Of a stretch of 64,000 bases of DNA, positions 53,873-63,032 are shown piece after piece. A model generated the notes under the pieces. It had not been told where the DNA came from. It was given only the letters and a program-made list of their open reading frames with translations, and made no database searches. The stretch covers positions 190,895-254,894 of the forward strand of contig NZ_KQ948736.1 of NCBI RefSeq assembly GCF_001514195.1, read 5' to 3'. Positions within the stretch are counted from its first letter, which is position 1, and every line of letters starts with the position of its first letter. The position numbers and the translations under genes were made by a program. This DNA comes from Streptomyces griseorubiginosus (GTDB taxonomy: Bacteria > Actinomycetota > Actinomycetes > Streptomycetales > Streptomycetaceae).

Positions 53873-55209
53873 GGTGCTCCGCCTTGTCGTCGCACGGCGT
53901 GCCGGGGCCGACCCGGGGCGTGCAGGGTCCATCCCGCCGCGCGCCAGGCCGCCGCGTCGAGGGTGTGGCGGGCGTCGACGATCGCCGGGGTGCGCACCAC
54001 CTGGGCCAGCTCGGCGGGGTCGAGGTCCCGGTACTGGGGCCAGTCGGTCAGGTGCAGCACCAGATCCGCCTGGTCGCACGTCTTGGTCACGTCCGGTGCG
54101 AACAGCAGGGCCGGACGCACGGCGCGCGCGTTGTCGGCCGCCTCGGGGTCGTGGACGCGCACGTGCGCTCCCCGCCGTCGTACGGCTTCGGCGACGGCGA
54201 GCGCGGGCGAGTCCCGGACGTCGTCGCTGCCGGGTTTGAAGGCGGCGCCCAGGACGCCGATCCGGCGGCCCGTGAAGGACCCGCCGACCAGGTGCGCGGC
54301 GAGTTCGACGGTCCGCAGCCGCTGCCGGGAGTTGATCGCGTCGATCTGGCGGAGGAAGGCCACCGACTCCCCGAGGCCCAGGTCCTCCACCCCGGCCGCG
54401 AAGGCCCGGATGTCCTTGGGCAGGCAGCTGCCGCCGAACCCCAGCCCGGGGACGAGGCAGCCCGGCCCGATGCGGGGGTCGGCGCCCATGGCCCGCGCCA
54501 GGGTCAGGACGTCGGCGCCGGTGGCGTCACAGATCTCCGCCATGGCGTTGATGAAGGAGACCTTGGTGGCGAGGAAGGAGTTGGAGGCGAGTTTGACCAG
54601 TTCGGCGGTGGCGGGATCAGTGGCGACGAAGGGCGTGCCGAGCCGCGTCAGGGGCGCGTAGACCTCCCGCAGCCGCGCTTCCGCCCACGCGGCCCCGACG
54701 CCCGCCACGATGCGCAGGGGCCGCGTGGCGTCCTGGACCGCACAGCCCTCGCGCAGGAACTCCGGGTTCCAGGCGAGGTCGGCGGCGGTGCCGAGCCGTC
54801 CGGCCAGACGCTGAGTCGTACCCACCGGCACGGTGGACCTGCCGACGACGAGGACCCGTTCGTCCCGCTCCTCGGGCAGGTGTGCGGTCAGCTCGTCCAC
54901 GGCCGCTTCGACGAACCGCAGGTCCGCGGCGCCGGAACCGGGCAGGGGCGGTGTTCCGACGCAGACGAAGTGGGTGGCGGCGAACCGGGCGGCCTCGGCC
55001 GTCGAGGTGGTGAAGCGCAGCCGTCCGCTGTCCACGGCACGTTTGAGCAGCCCGCCCAGACCGGGCTCGAAGAACGGCGGCCGGCCCGCGGTGAGCGCCG
55101 CGATCCGCTCGGGGTCGACGTCCGCACCGAGGACCTGGTGACCGAGGTCCGCCATGCAGGCGGCGTGGACGGCTCCCACGTATCCGGTGCCGATGACGGT
55201 GAGGCGCAT
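53869..55209 (-). CDS. ugd: UDP-glucose/GDP-mannose dehydrogenase
   Basis: A 446-residue enzyme that oxidises UDP-glucose to UDP-glucuronate with two NAD+. Rossmann start MRLTVIGTGYVGAVHAACMA, acidic D30 in GADVDPERIAAL, STVPVGTTQRLAG near residues 125-137, EFLREGCAVQDATRP near 150-164, catalytic Cys262 in GFGGSCLPKDIRAFA and K214-K216 region LASNSFLATKVSFINAMAEIC. The motif set is complete. It starts at ATG 55209, 45 nt downstream of the glycosyltransferase gene. It supplies a uronic acid donor for the polysaccharide locus. Confidence 0.9.
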   Translation of the reverse strand: MRLTVIGTGYVGAVHAACMADLGHQVLGADVDPERIAALTAGRPPFFEPGLGGLLKRAVDSGRLRFTTSTAEAARFAATHFVCVGTPPLPGSGAADLRFVEAAVDELTAHLPEERDERVLVVGRSTVPVGTTQRLAGRLGTAADLAWNPEFLREGCAVQDATRPLRIVAGVGAAWAEARLREVYAPLTRLGTPFVATDPATAELVKLASNSFLATKVSFINAMAEICDATGADVLTLARAMGADPRIGPGCLVPGLGFGGSCLPKDIRAFAAGVEDLGLGESVAFLRQIDAINSRQRLRTVELAAHLVGGSFTGRRIGVLGAAFKPGSDDVRDSPALAVAEAVRRRGAHVRVHDPEAADNARAVRPALLFAPDVTKTCDQADLVLHLTDWPQYRDLDPAELAQVVRTPAIVDARHTLDAAAWRAAGWTLHAPGRPRHAVRRQGGAP

Positions 55210-55254
55210 GTCGATCTCCCGGGGGCGGGGGTGGGCCGTGCGGGGGCGGCCGAG

Positions 55255-56523
55255 TCAGTGGGCGGGGGCCGGAGCGGGCGGCGGGAGGCCGAGCAGCTCG
55301 CGATAGCAGGCGTCGACGGCGGCGCACATGGCCTGCGGGGTGAAGCCCCGGCGGGCCCGGCGCCGGCCCTGACGGCCCATGTCGGCCGCCTGGTGCGGAT
55401 GGTCGAGCAGCCAGCGGACGGCCCGCGCGGCCCCGTCCGGGTCGGCCGGCGGGACGAGCAGCCCGGTGGCGCCGTGTTCCACGAGGTCGGGTACGCCGTT
55501 GACTGCTGTGGCGACGACCGGGCGGGCCGTGGCGAGGGCCTCGGTGAGCGCCCGGCCGAGTCCCTCGTACAGGGACGTGATCACGAAGACGTCCAGCCCG
55601 GCCACCAGCCAGGCGGCGTCCGTCCGGTGCCCGGTGAGCGTGAGGTCGACGCCCAGTTCCGCGGCGAGCCGTCGCACGTCCCCCTCCAGTGGTCCCTCGC
55701 CGATCATCACGAAGGCGGTGTCCGGACGCTCGGCGCGCAGTGCGGCGGCCATCCGGACGAAGTCGAGGGGGGCCTTCTGGTGGTCGAGCCGGCCGACGGT
55801 GCCGACGAGGGCGGTGGTGCGCGGCGTCCCGAGCACGCGGCGGGCGAGCGGGTCGAACCGTTCGGGGATGTGGGCCAGGTCGACCGCCGACGGGACGACC
55901 CGGACGGCGCCCGGTGGGGCGAGGCGCTCCTCGACGACCTGCTCGGCCAGGCGGGGCGCGACGGCGAGGAAGCGGTGGGTGAAGCGCCGGGTGACCCGCT
56001 CCAGGCGGCGGTAGACGAGTCGCCGGCCGCGGGACTGGTAGGGGTGGAAGCTGACGCCGTGGAAGGTGTGCACGACCACCGGTGTGCGGCACAGCCGGGC
56101 GGCCACGCGCCCGAGGAATCCGCCCTTGGCGGAGTGGGTGTGCACGATGGTGAACCGCTCGCGCCTGATCAGCCGCGTCAGCCGCCACAGCACCGCCAGG
56201 TCCGCCGGGGTCAGCGTGTGCCGGAACCCGGGTATCTCGACCGTGCGCAGGCCGGCGGCCCGGGCCCGGGCCCAGAGGGGACCGCCGGGGACTCCGGCGA
56301 TCCAGACCTCGTAGCGGGCGGGGTCCATGCCCTGGGCCGACAGCAGGGTGTTGCCGCCGGCGCCGGCCTCCAGGCGGGTGATGACATGGAGGACCTTGAC
56401 GCGGGGCAGCGACGGCGACGGCGGCAGCTCCGCCGCCGACGCGACCCGCGGGGGTGTGCCCGGCCAGTCGGCGTCGCCGACCGGACGTCCCGAACCGGGG
56501 ACCAGTGTCCCGTGCCGCATCAT
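55255..56523 (-). CDS. Glycosyltransferase family 4
   Basis: A 422-residue GT-B enzyme. Residues about 34-56 contain VKVLHVITRLEAGAGGNTL, the usual N-terminal glycine-rich start after a short extension; HTHSAKGGFLGRVAARL lies near 120-136. The C-terminal donor domain has VGTVGRLDHQKAPLDFVRM and the E-x7-E region ITSLYEGLGRALTEALATARPVVA near 330-353. ATG 56523 is used (a second ATG is adjacent at 56520) with GGTGG upstream. A conserved 24-bp element lies 33 nt in front of the start. Expected role is chain extension in the polysaccharide locus. Confidence 0.85.
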   Translation of the reverse strand: MMRHGTLVPGSGRPVGDADWPGTPPRVASAAELPPSPSLPRVKVLHVITRLEAGAGGNTLLSAQGMDPARYEVWIAGVPGGPLWARARAAGLRTVEIPGFRHTLTPADLAVLWRLTRLIRRERFTIVHTHSAKGGFLGRVAARLCRTPVVVHTFHGVSFHPYQSRGRRLVYRRLERVTRRFTHRFLAVAPRLAEQVVEERLAPPGAVRVVPSAVDLAHIPERFDPLARRVLGTPRTTALVGTVGRLDHQKAPLDFVRMAAALRAERPDTAFVMIGEGPLEGDVRRLAAELGVDLTLTGHRTDAAWLVAGLDVFVITSLYEGLGRALTEALATARPVVATAVNGVPDLVEHGATGLLVPPADPDGAARAVRWLLDHPHQAADMGRQGRRRARRGFTPQAMCAAVDACYRELLGLPPPAPAPAH

Positions 56524-56555
56524 CCACCACCGCTCGTCCACCACGACCATAAACC

Positions 56556-56579
56556 GTATATTTACGGCGTATACGTACA
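56556..56579 (-). promoter_or_regulatory. Conserved 24-bp AT-rich element, copy 1
   Basis: On the plus strand it reads GTATATTTACGG, one variable base (C), GTATACGTACA. The second copy at 61645-61668 differs only at this base. Both lie exactly 33 nt before the start codon of a minus-strand glycosyltransferase gene. It may be a promoter element or an operator. Confidence 0.65.
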
Positions 56580-56683
56580 TCTTCTCCCGGCAGGCGATCC
56601 GGGTCAATCCGGGCGAGGATGTCTCATGGCGAGCCCGGCGCAGGAACCGGCCGTCGGTGATCCCCGGGGTCCGAGGAGCGCGC

Positions 56684-57781
56684 ATGGTCCTGGCCGAACT
56701 GGACGACATCAGGCCGCTGTTGGCATGCCCGCGCTGCGGTTCCGGGCTGGAGGCGGACCCGACCGGAGCGGGAGCCGGTGCCGGAGCGGGGGCGGGTTCC
56801 GGAGTGGGAACGGGTGCCGGGGCCGGTGTCGGTACCGGCGTGGGAGCCGGTGTCGGTACCGGTGTGGGAGCCGGTGTCGGTACCGGCGTGGGAGCCGGTG
56901 CCGGTGCGCTGCGGTGCGCCGCGCCGGACTGCGCGTACCACGCCTCCCCGGCGTTTCCCGACGTGGCGGGAGCGCCCGTGCTCGTCGACTTCGAGCACAG
57001 CGTGGTGCGCCGGGAGGCCGTCGCCGCCCTCGCGTCCCCCGCGCACGTGCACCGGGGGGCCGATGCGCTGCCCACCCCGCTGCGGCGGATCGCCAGGCCG
57101 CCCAACCGGGTCGCGGCCGTCAACATCGACCTGCTGCTGCGCGCCCTGCCGGGCCCGGCGCCGACGCTGCTCGTCGTGGGCGGGGCGACGGTCGGGAACG
57201 GGGTGGAGGCGGTCTACCGGGACACCCGCGTGCGGGTGATCGGGTTCGACATCGTCACCAGCCCGGCCACCCAGTTCGTCGCCGACGCCCACCGCATCCC
57301 GCTGCGCACGTCCAGTGTCGACGCGGTGCTGGTGCAGGCCGTGCTGGAGCATGTGCTGGACCCAGCGCAGGTGGTCGCCGAGATCCACCGGGTGCTGCGG
57401 GACGACGGGCTGGTCTATGCCGAGACCCCGTTCCTGCAACAGGTCCACGCGGGCGCCCACGACTTCACGCGCTTCACCCCGAGCGGCCACCGCTATCTGT
57501 TCCGGCGGTTCGAGGAACTCGCCGCGGGCCCCGTCGCCGGCCCCGGCACCCAGATGCTGTGGAGCGTGGACCACCTGGTGCGGGGTCTGACCCGCAGCGC
57601 CGTCGCGGGCCGCGCGACTCGGGCGGCGCTCTTCTGGCTGCGCGGCCTCGACCACCTCGTCCCGCCCGACTTCGCCCAGGACGACGCGTCGGCCGTCTAC
57701 TTCCTGGGGCGTCGGCGGGACCGGGAGATGACGGAGGCGGAGATCATCGCCTACTACCGGGGGGCGCAGGGGTCGTCGTGA
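56684..57781 (+). CDS. SAM-dependent methyltransferase with interrupted zinc ribbon
   Basis: A 365-residue protein. Residues 15-18 (CPRC) and 78-83 (CAAPDC) look like the two halves of a zinc ribbon, but about 50 residues made only of Gly, Ala, Val, Thr and Ser separate them. The methyltransferase domain follows: LLVVGGATVGNGVEAV near 160-175 (modified motif I), IGFDIV (acidic strand), VDAVLVQAVLEHVLDPAQVVAEI near 215-237 and LRDDGLVYAETPFLQQVH. It resembles class I methyltransferases of glycan clusters. ATG 56684 has GAGGAG upstream. Its end overlaps the convergent epimerase gene by 38 nt. Confidence 0.75.
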   Translation: MVLAELDDIRPLLACPRCGSGLEADPTGAGAGAGAGAGSGVGTGAGAGVGTGVGAGVGTGVGAGVGTGVGAGAGALRCAAPDCAYHASPAFPDVAGAPVLVDFEHSVVRREAVAALASPAHVHRGADALPTPLRRIARPPNRVAAVNIDLLLRALPGPAPTLLVVGGATVGNGVEAVYRDTRVRVIGFDIVTSPATQFVADAHRIPLRTSSVDAVLVQAVLEHVLDPAQVVAEIHRVLRDDGLVYAETPFLQQVHAGAHDFTRFTPSGHRYLFRRFEELAAGPVAGPGTQMLWSVDHLVRGLTRSAVAGRATRAALFWLRGLDHLVPPDFAQDDASAVYFLGRRRDREMTEAEIIAYYRGAQGSS

Positions 57782-58723
57782 CGGGGGACGTGGCCCCGGG
57801 CGACGACTCGGCGCGCAGCATCGCCGCGAGCCCGGCCCGCAGGCCCGTGGCCGGGCGGTAGGCGAAGGCGTCGTGGGCCAGGGTGATGTCGGCGGCGGTG
57901 CGGCGGGCGTCCCCGGGACGGGCGGGGCCCGGTACGACCCGCACCGGCGCGTTCAAGTCGCCCAGCAGGTCGATGACCTGACGCATCGTCACCTCGCTGC
58001 CGCCGCCGAGGTTGGCGACGCCGGACCAGGAGGAGAGCGCGGCCGCCCGCATCGCGGCGACCACGTCCTGGACGTAGGTGAAGTCACGGCTCTGGCCGCC
58101 GTCGCCGTACAGCGGGAAGGGACGGTCGGCACGCGCGGCCGCGACCAGGCGGGCGAAGGCCATGTCGGGCCGCTGTCCGGGGCCGTAGACGCTGAAGAGC
58201 CGCAGCGAGGCGGCCGGGACGCCGAAGACGGTGCGGTAGGTCTCGCACAGCTGCTCCGCGGCGAGCTTGGTGACGCCGTACGGGGACACCGGCCGGGGGC
58301 GCACGGTCTCCGGCGTCGGGTAGGCCTCGGCGTCGCCGTACACGGACGAGCTGGACGCGAAGACCAGGCGCCGCAGTCCGGTGTCCCGGGCCGCTTCCAG
58401 GACCCGCTGGGTGACCAGGACGTTGCGTTCCAGGTAGACGGCGAACTCCGGCCCCCAGGAGCCGCGGACACCGGGCTGGCCGGCGAGGTGGTAGACGGCG
58501 TCGGCGGGTGCGAACAGCTGCCGCAGGGGCAGGTCGAGCAGGTCGCCGCGGTGGAAGCGGAAGCCCTTCCGGCGCAGCAGCCGGTCGAGGTTGTGCCGTT
58601 TGCGGGCGGGGTCGTAGAAATCGGTGAGGGCGTCGACCCCGACGACCTCGTCCCCTTGGGACAGCAGGTGAGCGCTCAGGTGGGAGCCGATGAACCCGGC
58701 CGCGCCGGTCACCACGGCCCGCA

Positions 58724-58724
<1 letters not shown>
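57744..58724 (-). CDS. NAD-dependent nucleotide-sugar epimerase
   Basis: A 326-residue extended SDR. NAD motif TGAAGFIGSHLSAHL at residues 6-20, YHLAGQPGVRGSWGPEF near 80-96, catalytic S-S-S in VFASSSSVYGDAEA near 119-132 and Y-x3-K in SPYGVTKLAAEQL near 144-156. The DALTDFYDPARKRHNLDRL block is typical of UDP-glucuronate / UDP-N-acetylglucosamine 4-epimerases. Together with UDP-glucose dehydrogenase it could produce UDP-galacturonate. Its ATG overlaps the upstream TGA by 1 nt (TGATG). Confidence 0.8.
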
Positions 58725-59399
<675 letters not shown>

Positions 59400-59413
<14 letters not shown>

Positions 59414-60551
59414 GGGACGGACCGCCTCTTTTCCTGGTCGTGCCGCTTTTGCCGGCCGGGCCGCTCTTGCTCGTCGTGCCGCTTTTGCCGGCCGGGCCGC
59501 TCTTGCTCGTCGTGCCGCTTTTGCCGGTCGTGCCGCCCGGCGCCGGGCCGGTCTCGCGCGGGTCGGGGATCGCCGGTGCCGACGGGTCGCGGCGGCGGCC
59601 GGTGCGGAGCCAGTGCAGGTACCGCCGGTAGACGGCCACGGTGGTCCGCAGGTCCGCCCACCGGCCGTGCGCGGCGGCGGCCGTCAGCCGCGCGGCCGGC
59701 TCCAGGGACAGGGTCAGTGCCGTGAGCAGCCGTGCCCGGGACCTGGGCCAGTGCAGACAGGCGTAGGTGGTGCGGCTGCACAGCATCAAGTAGTGGCGCC
59801 ATGGCCCGAGTTGGGAGGAGCTGACGTTCTCCGCGTGGTGCACACGGGCCTGCCGGAGGAAGTAGGAGGGCCAGCCGGCCTCGCGGGCCCGCAGGGCCAG
59901 GTCGACGTCCTCCAGGTAGAGGAAGTACCGCTCGTCGAAGCCGTTCAGCTCGGTGTACAAGGGGCGGCGCACCAGGAAGAAGGCTCCGATCACCTGGTCC
60001 ACCGGTCCCGAGCGGGTCAGCTCCCGCGGTCCGAGGTGGTGCGGCGGGAACAGGGCGGGGGCCAGCCGGTCCAGGCCGGTCATCTTCCCGACCCAGATGC
60101 GCAGGCTGGGAAAGCGCGAGCAGGAGATCCGCGGACGGCCCAGCTCGTCCACCATGAGCGCGCCGAAGATCCCGAAGCCGTCCGCGTCCGGCGTCCCGAG
60201 GAACCGGCCGACGGCCCGGAGGGTGTCGGGGTACAACTGCGCGTCCGGGTTGAGGAAGAGCACGAAGTCGCCGCTCCCCCGGCCCGCACCCTGGTTGCAG
60301 GCGGCGGCGAACCCGCGGTTGCGCGCGTTGCGCACCACGTCGAGCGGAACGCCGGCGACGGTGTCGCCGGTGGCGAGGTGGTGCAGGGAGTCGTCCGTGG
60401 AGGCGTTGTCGACGACGACGATCCTCGTCACCCTCAGCAGCGACGTGTCGGTCGCGGCGATCGACCGCAGGCAGTCGGCCAGGCAGCGGCCCGTGTTCCA
60501 GTTGACGATCACGATGTCGACGGTCGGCACCGGCCGGTCCGCGCCGGTCAC
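59400..60551 (-). CDS. Glycosyltransferase family 2 with repetitive C-terminal tail
   Basis: A 383-residue GT-A enzyme of the rhamnosyltransferase type. VDIVIVNWNTGRCLADCLRSI near residues 11-31, VVVDNASTDDS near 45-55, then the metal-binding region in FVLFLNPDAQLYPDTLRAVG near 94-113 (DA instead of the usual DxD) and YFLYLEDVDLALRAREAGW near 208-226. Residues about 345-383 are an unusual Gly/Ser/Thr/Lys tail made of a 12-residue repeat (encoded by 36-bp units at 59440-59529). GTG 60551 overlaps the upstream stop by 4 nt. Confidence 0.85.
59440..59529. repeat. 36-bp tandem repeat at the 3' end of the GT2 gene
   Basis: Two identical 36-bp units (59440-59475, 59476-59511) begin GTGCCGCTTTTGCCGG on the plus strand and are followed by half a unit. 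They encode the lysine-rich tail of the glycosyltransferase. Confidence 0.85.
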
Positions 60552-61612
60552 GGGGTCACCGTCCCGAGTTCCAGGGCGGCGGCCCAGCGGGGCAGCCACG
60601 CGTCGTACGAGTACCTGCGCCCGGTGATCTCCCGCGCGGTCCGACCGAGCCCCGCCCGGACGGTCGCGGACGCGTCGATCAGCCCGAGGATCGCGGCGGT
60701 CCACTCGTCCGGGCCGCGGGGCGCGGGCATGCCGAACTCGGACAGCAGCTCGGTGTTGACGCCGAGCGGGGTCGCCACGGCGGGCAGCCCGGCTGCGGCG
60801 TACTGGAGGAGTTTGTAGCCGCACTTGCCGAGGCTGTAGGCGGTGGGCGCCAGCGGCATCAGCCCGATGTCCATCGCGGACAGGGCCTCCCGCTGGCTGT
60901 CCGGGCTCCAGGCGATCCGGTCGATGAGGTGTTCCAGGTCGCCGAGAGAGGGCGTGGTGGTGCCGACGACCGTGACCCGGGCCCCGGTCCGCCGGTGCAC
61001 CTCCCGGAGCGCCCCGGAGATCAGCAGGAGACACGCCTCGTTGTGCGGTGAGCCGATCCAGCCGAGCCGCGGCGGGTCGTGCAGCGTGTACGACCTCTTG
61101 GGCACGTAGTCCGCCAGGGCCACACAGCTCGGTATCACCACGACGTCGCGGTGACGTTCGCAGGCCCAGTCGGCCAGCACGGCGTTGCCCGCGATGACCC
61201 GGTCCGCGTGCTCCACGGCCACCTGGGCCTTGGCCGCCTTGGGAGCGAGTCTGCGGACGAGACCCCCCTCGCCCCGGTCCCACTGCAGGGCGTCGTCGAA
61301 GTCGTAGACGGCGAACTCCGCGCTCCTCAGGAGCCGCCGCTCCCACCAGCCGCGGCTCAGCGGGGAGGCCTCACGGTGCAGCAGCAGACGCCGGGGTCCG
61401 GCGCGTACGACGTCCGCGAGCCGCAGCTCCGCCCGGGCCAGGGACACCGGGTGCCGCAGAAGGCGGGACGGGGCGGCGTCGGACAGCGAGAGATAGCTGC
61501 CGACGGCGAAGTCCGTGCCGATGCGGTCGAGCCACTCGAAGACACGGACCCGCGAACTTCCGGCACCCCGGCCGTAAGGGGTGATCGCGAAGCAGTCCGA
61601 GCCGTGATCCAC
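60548..61612 (-). CDS. Glycosyltransferase, group 1 type
   Basis: A 354-residue GT-B-like protein. The start is FAITPYGRGAGSSRVRVFEWL near residues 8-28 and VYDFDDALQWDRGEGGLVRRL lies near 100-120. The donor domain has LGWIGSPHNEACLLL near 187-201 and the terminal part GLMPLAPTAYSLGKCGYKLLQYAAAGLPAVATPLG near 260-294, which corresponds to the nucleotide-sugar site. GTG 61612 has AGGAT upstream. It is the first gene of the coupled minus-strand run to 57744, and the second copy of the 24-bp element lies 33 nt upstream. Confidence 0.85.
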   Translation of the reverse strand: MDHGSDCFAITPYGRGAGSSRVRVFEWLDRIGTDFAVGSYLSLSDAAPSRLLRHPVSLARAELRLADVVRAGPRRLLLHREASPLSRGWWERRLLRSAEFAVYDFDDALQWDRGEGGLVRRLAPKAAKAQVAVEHADRVIAGNAVLADWACERHRDVVVIPSCVALADYVPKRSYTLHDPPRLGWIGSPHNEACLLLISGALREVHRRTGARVTVVGTTTPSLGDLEHLIDRIAWSPDSQREALSAMDIGLMPLAPTAYSLGKCGYKLLQYAAAGLPAVATPLGVNTELLSEFGMPAPRGPDEWTAAILGLIDASATVRAGLGRTAREITGRRYSYDAWLPRWAAALELGTVTP

Positions 61613-61644
61613 AGATCCTCACCCCGACATGGTGGGTCGAGTCT

Positions 61645-61668
61645 GTATATTTACGGTGTATACGTACA
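61645..61668 (-). promoter_or_regulatory. Conserved 24-bp AT-rich element, copy 2
   Basis: Plus strand GTATATTTACGG, variable base T, GTATACGTACA; 23 of 24 bases match copy 1 at 56556-56579. It is located 33 nt in front of GTG 61612, the same distance as copy 1 from its gene. Confidence 0.65.
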
Positions 61669-61717
61669 CCCTAACCACGGGACGGAAGGGGAGACAACCG
61701 CGACAACCGCTCCCCTT

Positions 61718-62791
61718 CTAGGAGATCTGCGTGGCGACGTTGGTGAACGTGTTGCCCGAGGTGTCCCCGAGGGCGGAGAAGTAGTTCAGGATCGCCGGGG
61801 AGAGATTGGTGAACCGGTTGTCCGTGATGTCGGGCCTGATGCCGTAGTTCAGCTCGACTCCGGCACCCCCGGCGTCATGGATGTCGTTCGCCGTGACGGA
61901 GACGGTGCTCGTGTTCAGCGTTCCGCTGCTGTTGCCGATGATCAGGCAGCCGGCGCTCAGCCCGGCCCCGCTGATGTCGTTGTTCCGGAACACGATGTTC
62001 GTGCCAACGCAGTCGAACAGGGCCGCCAGGATTCCGTACCGGGAGCCGGTGCCCGAAAGGGCCGCTCGTGTGATCGTGTTGTACTCGACCAGGATGTCGG
62101 AGATCACGTCGGTGACGGCGTTCCGCTCGATGTCGATCGCGCCCGGCATGTCGGGGCGGGCCATGTCGGTGAACGTGTTGTGGTGGATGTGCACGTTCGT
62201 TCCCGAGGTGACGCTGACGCCGTTGCGGTTGCTGTTGGTCCCGGTGAACGTGCAGTCGCGGACCTCGATGGTGTGCCCGGTGTTTCCGGCGGAGCCGACG
62301 TTGATGTACACGCCGTCGCCGATGATGTTGTAGAACTCGCAGTTCATGACCAGGACATCGCTGATATCGCCGTGCACCCTGATCTGGTGGCGGTGCTGGT
62401 TCCAGACGCCGTTCTGGTTCTGCACGTTCCCGTCGAACTTCAGGCCGTCGACGGTGACACCGTTTCCGCCCACGCGCAGGATGCCGTCGTCGCTGCTGTC
62501 CGTGGTGGTCGCGTTCGCGGTCCTGAGGACCGCGCCGTTGCCCTCGACATAACACCCGGCAGGGATCAGCAGGTCATCGACGAGGTACGTCCGGCCGGCC
62601 GGGAAACGCAGCCGCTTGCCGGCGGCAGCGTTCGCGGCGAGCTGGGGCGTCGCGTAGTCGGTGACGAGGACGACGTCGGTGTTGGTCGCGCCCTTGGCGG
62701 GGCGCGGCGGCTTCGCCGCGAGCAACGGCAGGGCCATCAGTCCCAGCATCGATCTGCGGGACAGCGATCCCGACCCGGAAAAGACGCCCAC
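61718..62791 (-). CDS. Exported right-handed beta-helix repeat protein
   Basis: A 357-residue protein. GTG 62791 is preceded by AGGAGG, and the product starts with a Tat-type signal (SLSRRSMLGLMALPLLAA near residues 9-26). The rest has repeated short beta coils with Asn/Asp turns (ILRVGGNGVTVDGLKFDGN, NVHIHHNTFTDMARPDMPGAIDI, NIVFRNNDISGAG, PDITDNRFTNL), the pattern of pectate-lyase-like beta-helices. No catalytic residues can be assigned. Located among glycosyltransferases, it may bind, cut or modify the polysaccharide outside the cell. Confidence 0.8.
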   Translation of the reverse strand: MGVFSGSGSLSRRSMLGLMALPLLAAKPPRPAKGATNTDVVLVTDYATPQLAANAAAGKRLRFPAGRTYLVDDLLIPAGCYVEGNGAVLRTANATTTDSSDDGILRVGGNGVTVDGLKFDGNVQNQNGVWNQHRHQIRVHGDISDVLVMNCEFYNIIGDGVYINVGSAGNTGHTIEVRDCTFTGTNSNRNGVSVTSGTNVHIHHNTFTDMARPDMPGAIDIERNAVTDVISDILVEYNTITRAALSGTGSRYGILAALFDCVGTNIVFRNNDISGAGLSAGCLIIGNSSGTLNTSTVSVTANDIHDAGGAGVELNYGIRPDITDNRFTNLSPAILNYFSALGDTSGNTFTNVATQIS

Positions 62792-63032
62792 GGGCAAACC
62801 TCCTGAACAGCATGCGGTCGGACGGGTCCCGGAGCATATGTCGACAAACCGATTACCGGAACTCGCGGAATTCGCAGAACTCGGCACGAAAGCGCACATC
62901 CGCTTGAATCCCCGCACACAGACGGCGGATTGGCTTCACGTGTGGCATCGACCACAGGCCCGGCCACCGTATGAGGATCATGCAATTCTACGCATACAGG
63001 ACAGTTGGTTCATACCGCCATAGAATCGAACG
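62792..63032. promoter_or_regulatory. Divergent region between the beta-helix and terminal glycosyltransferase genes
   Basis: A TAGAAT box lies on each strand: minus at 62985-62990 and plus at 63021-63026. The plus box ends 6 nt before GTG 63033, consistent with a leaderless transcript. Clear -35 hexamers are not visible. The region is less GC-rich than the surrounding genes. Confidence 0.45.
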
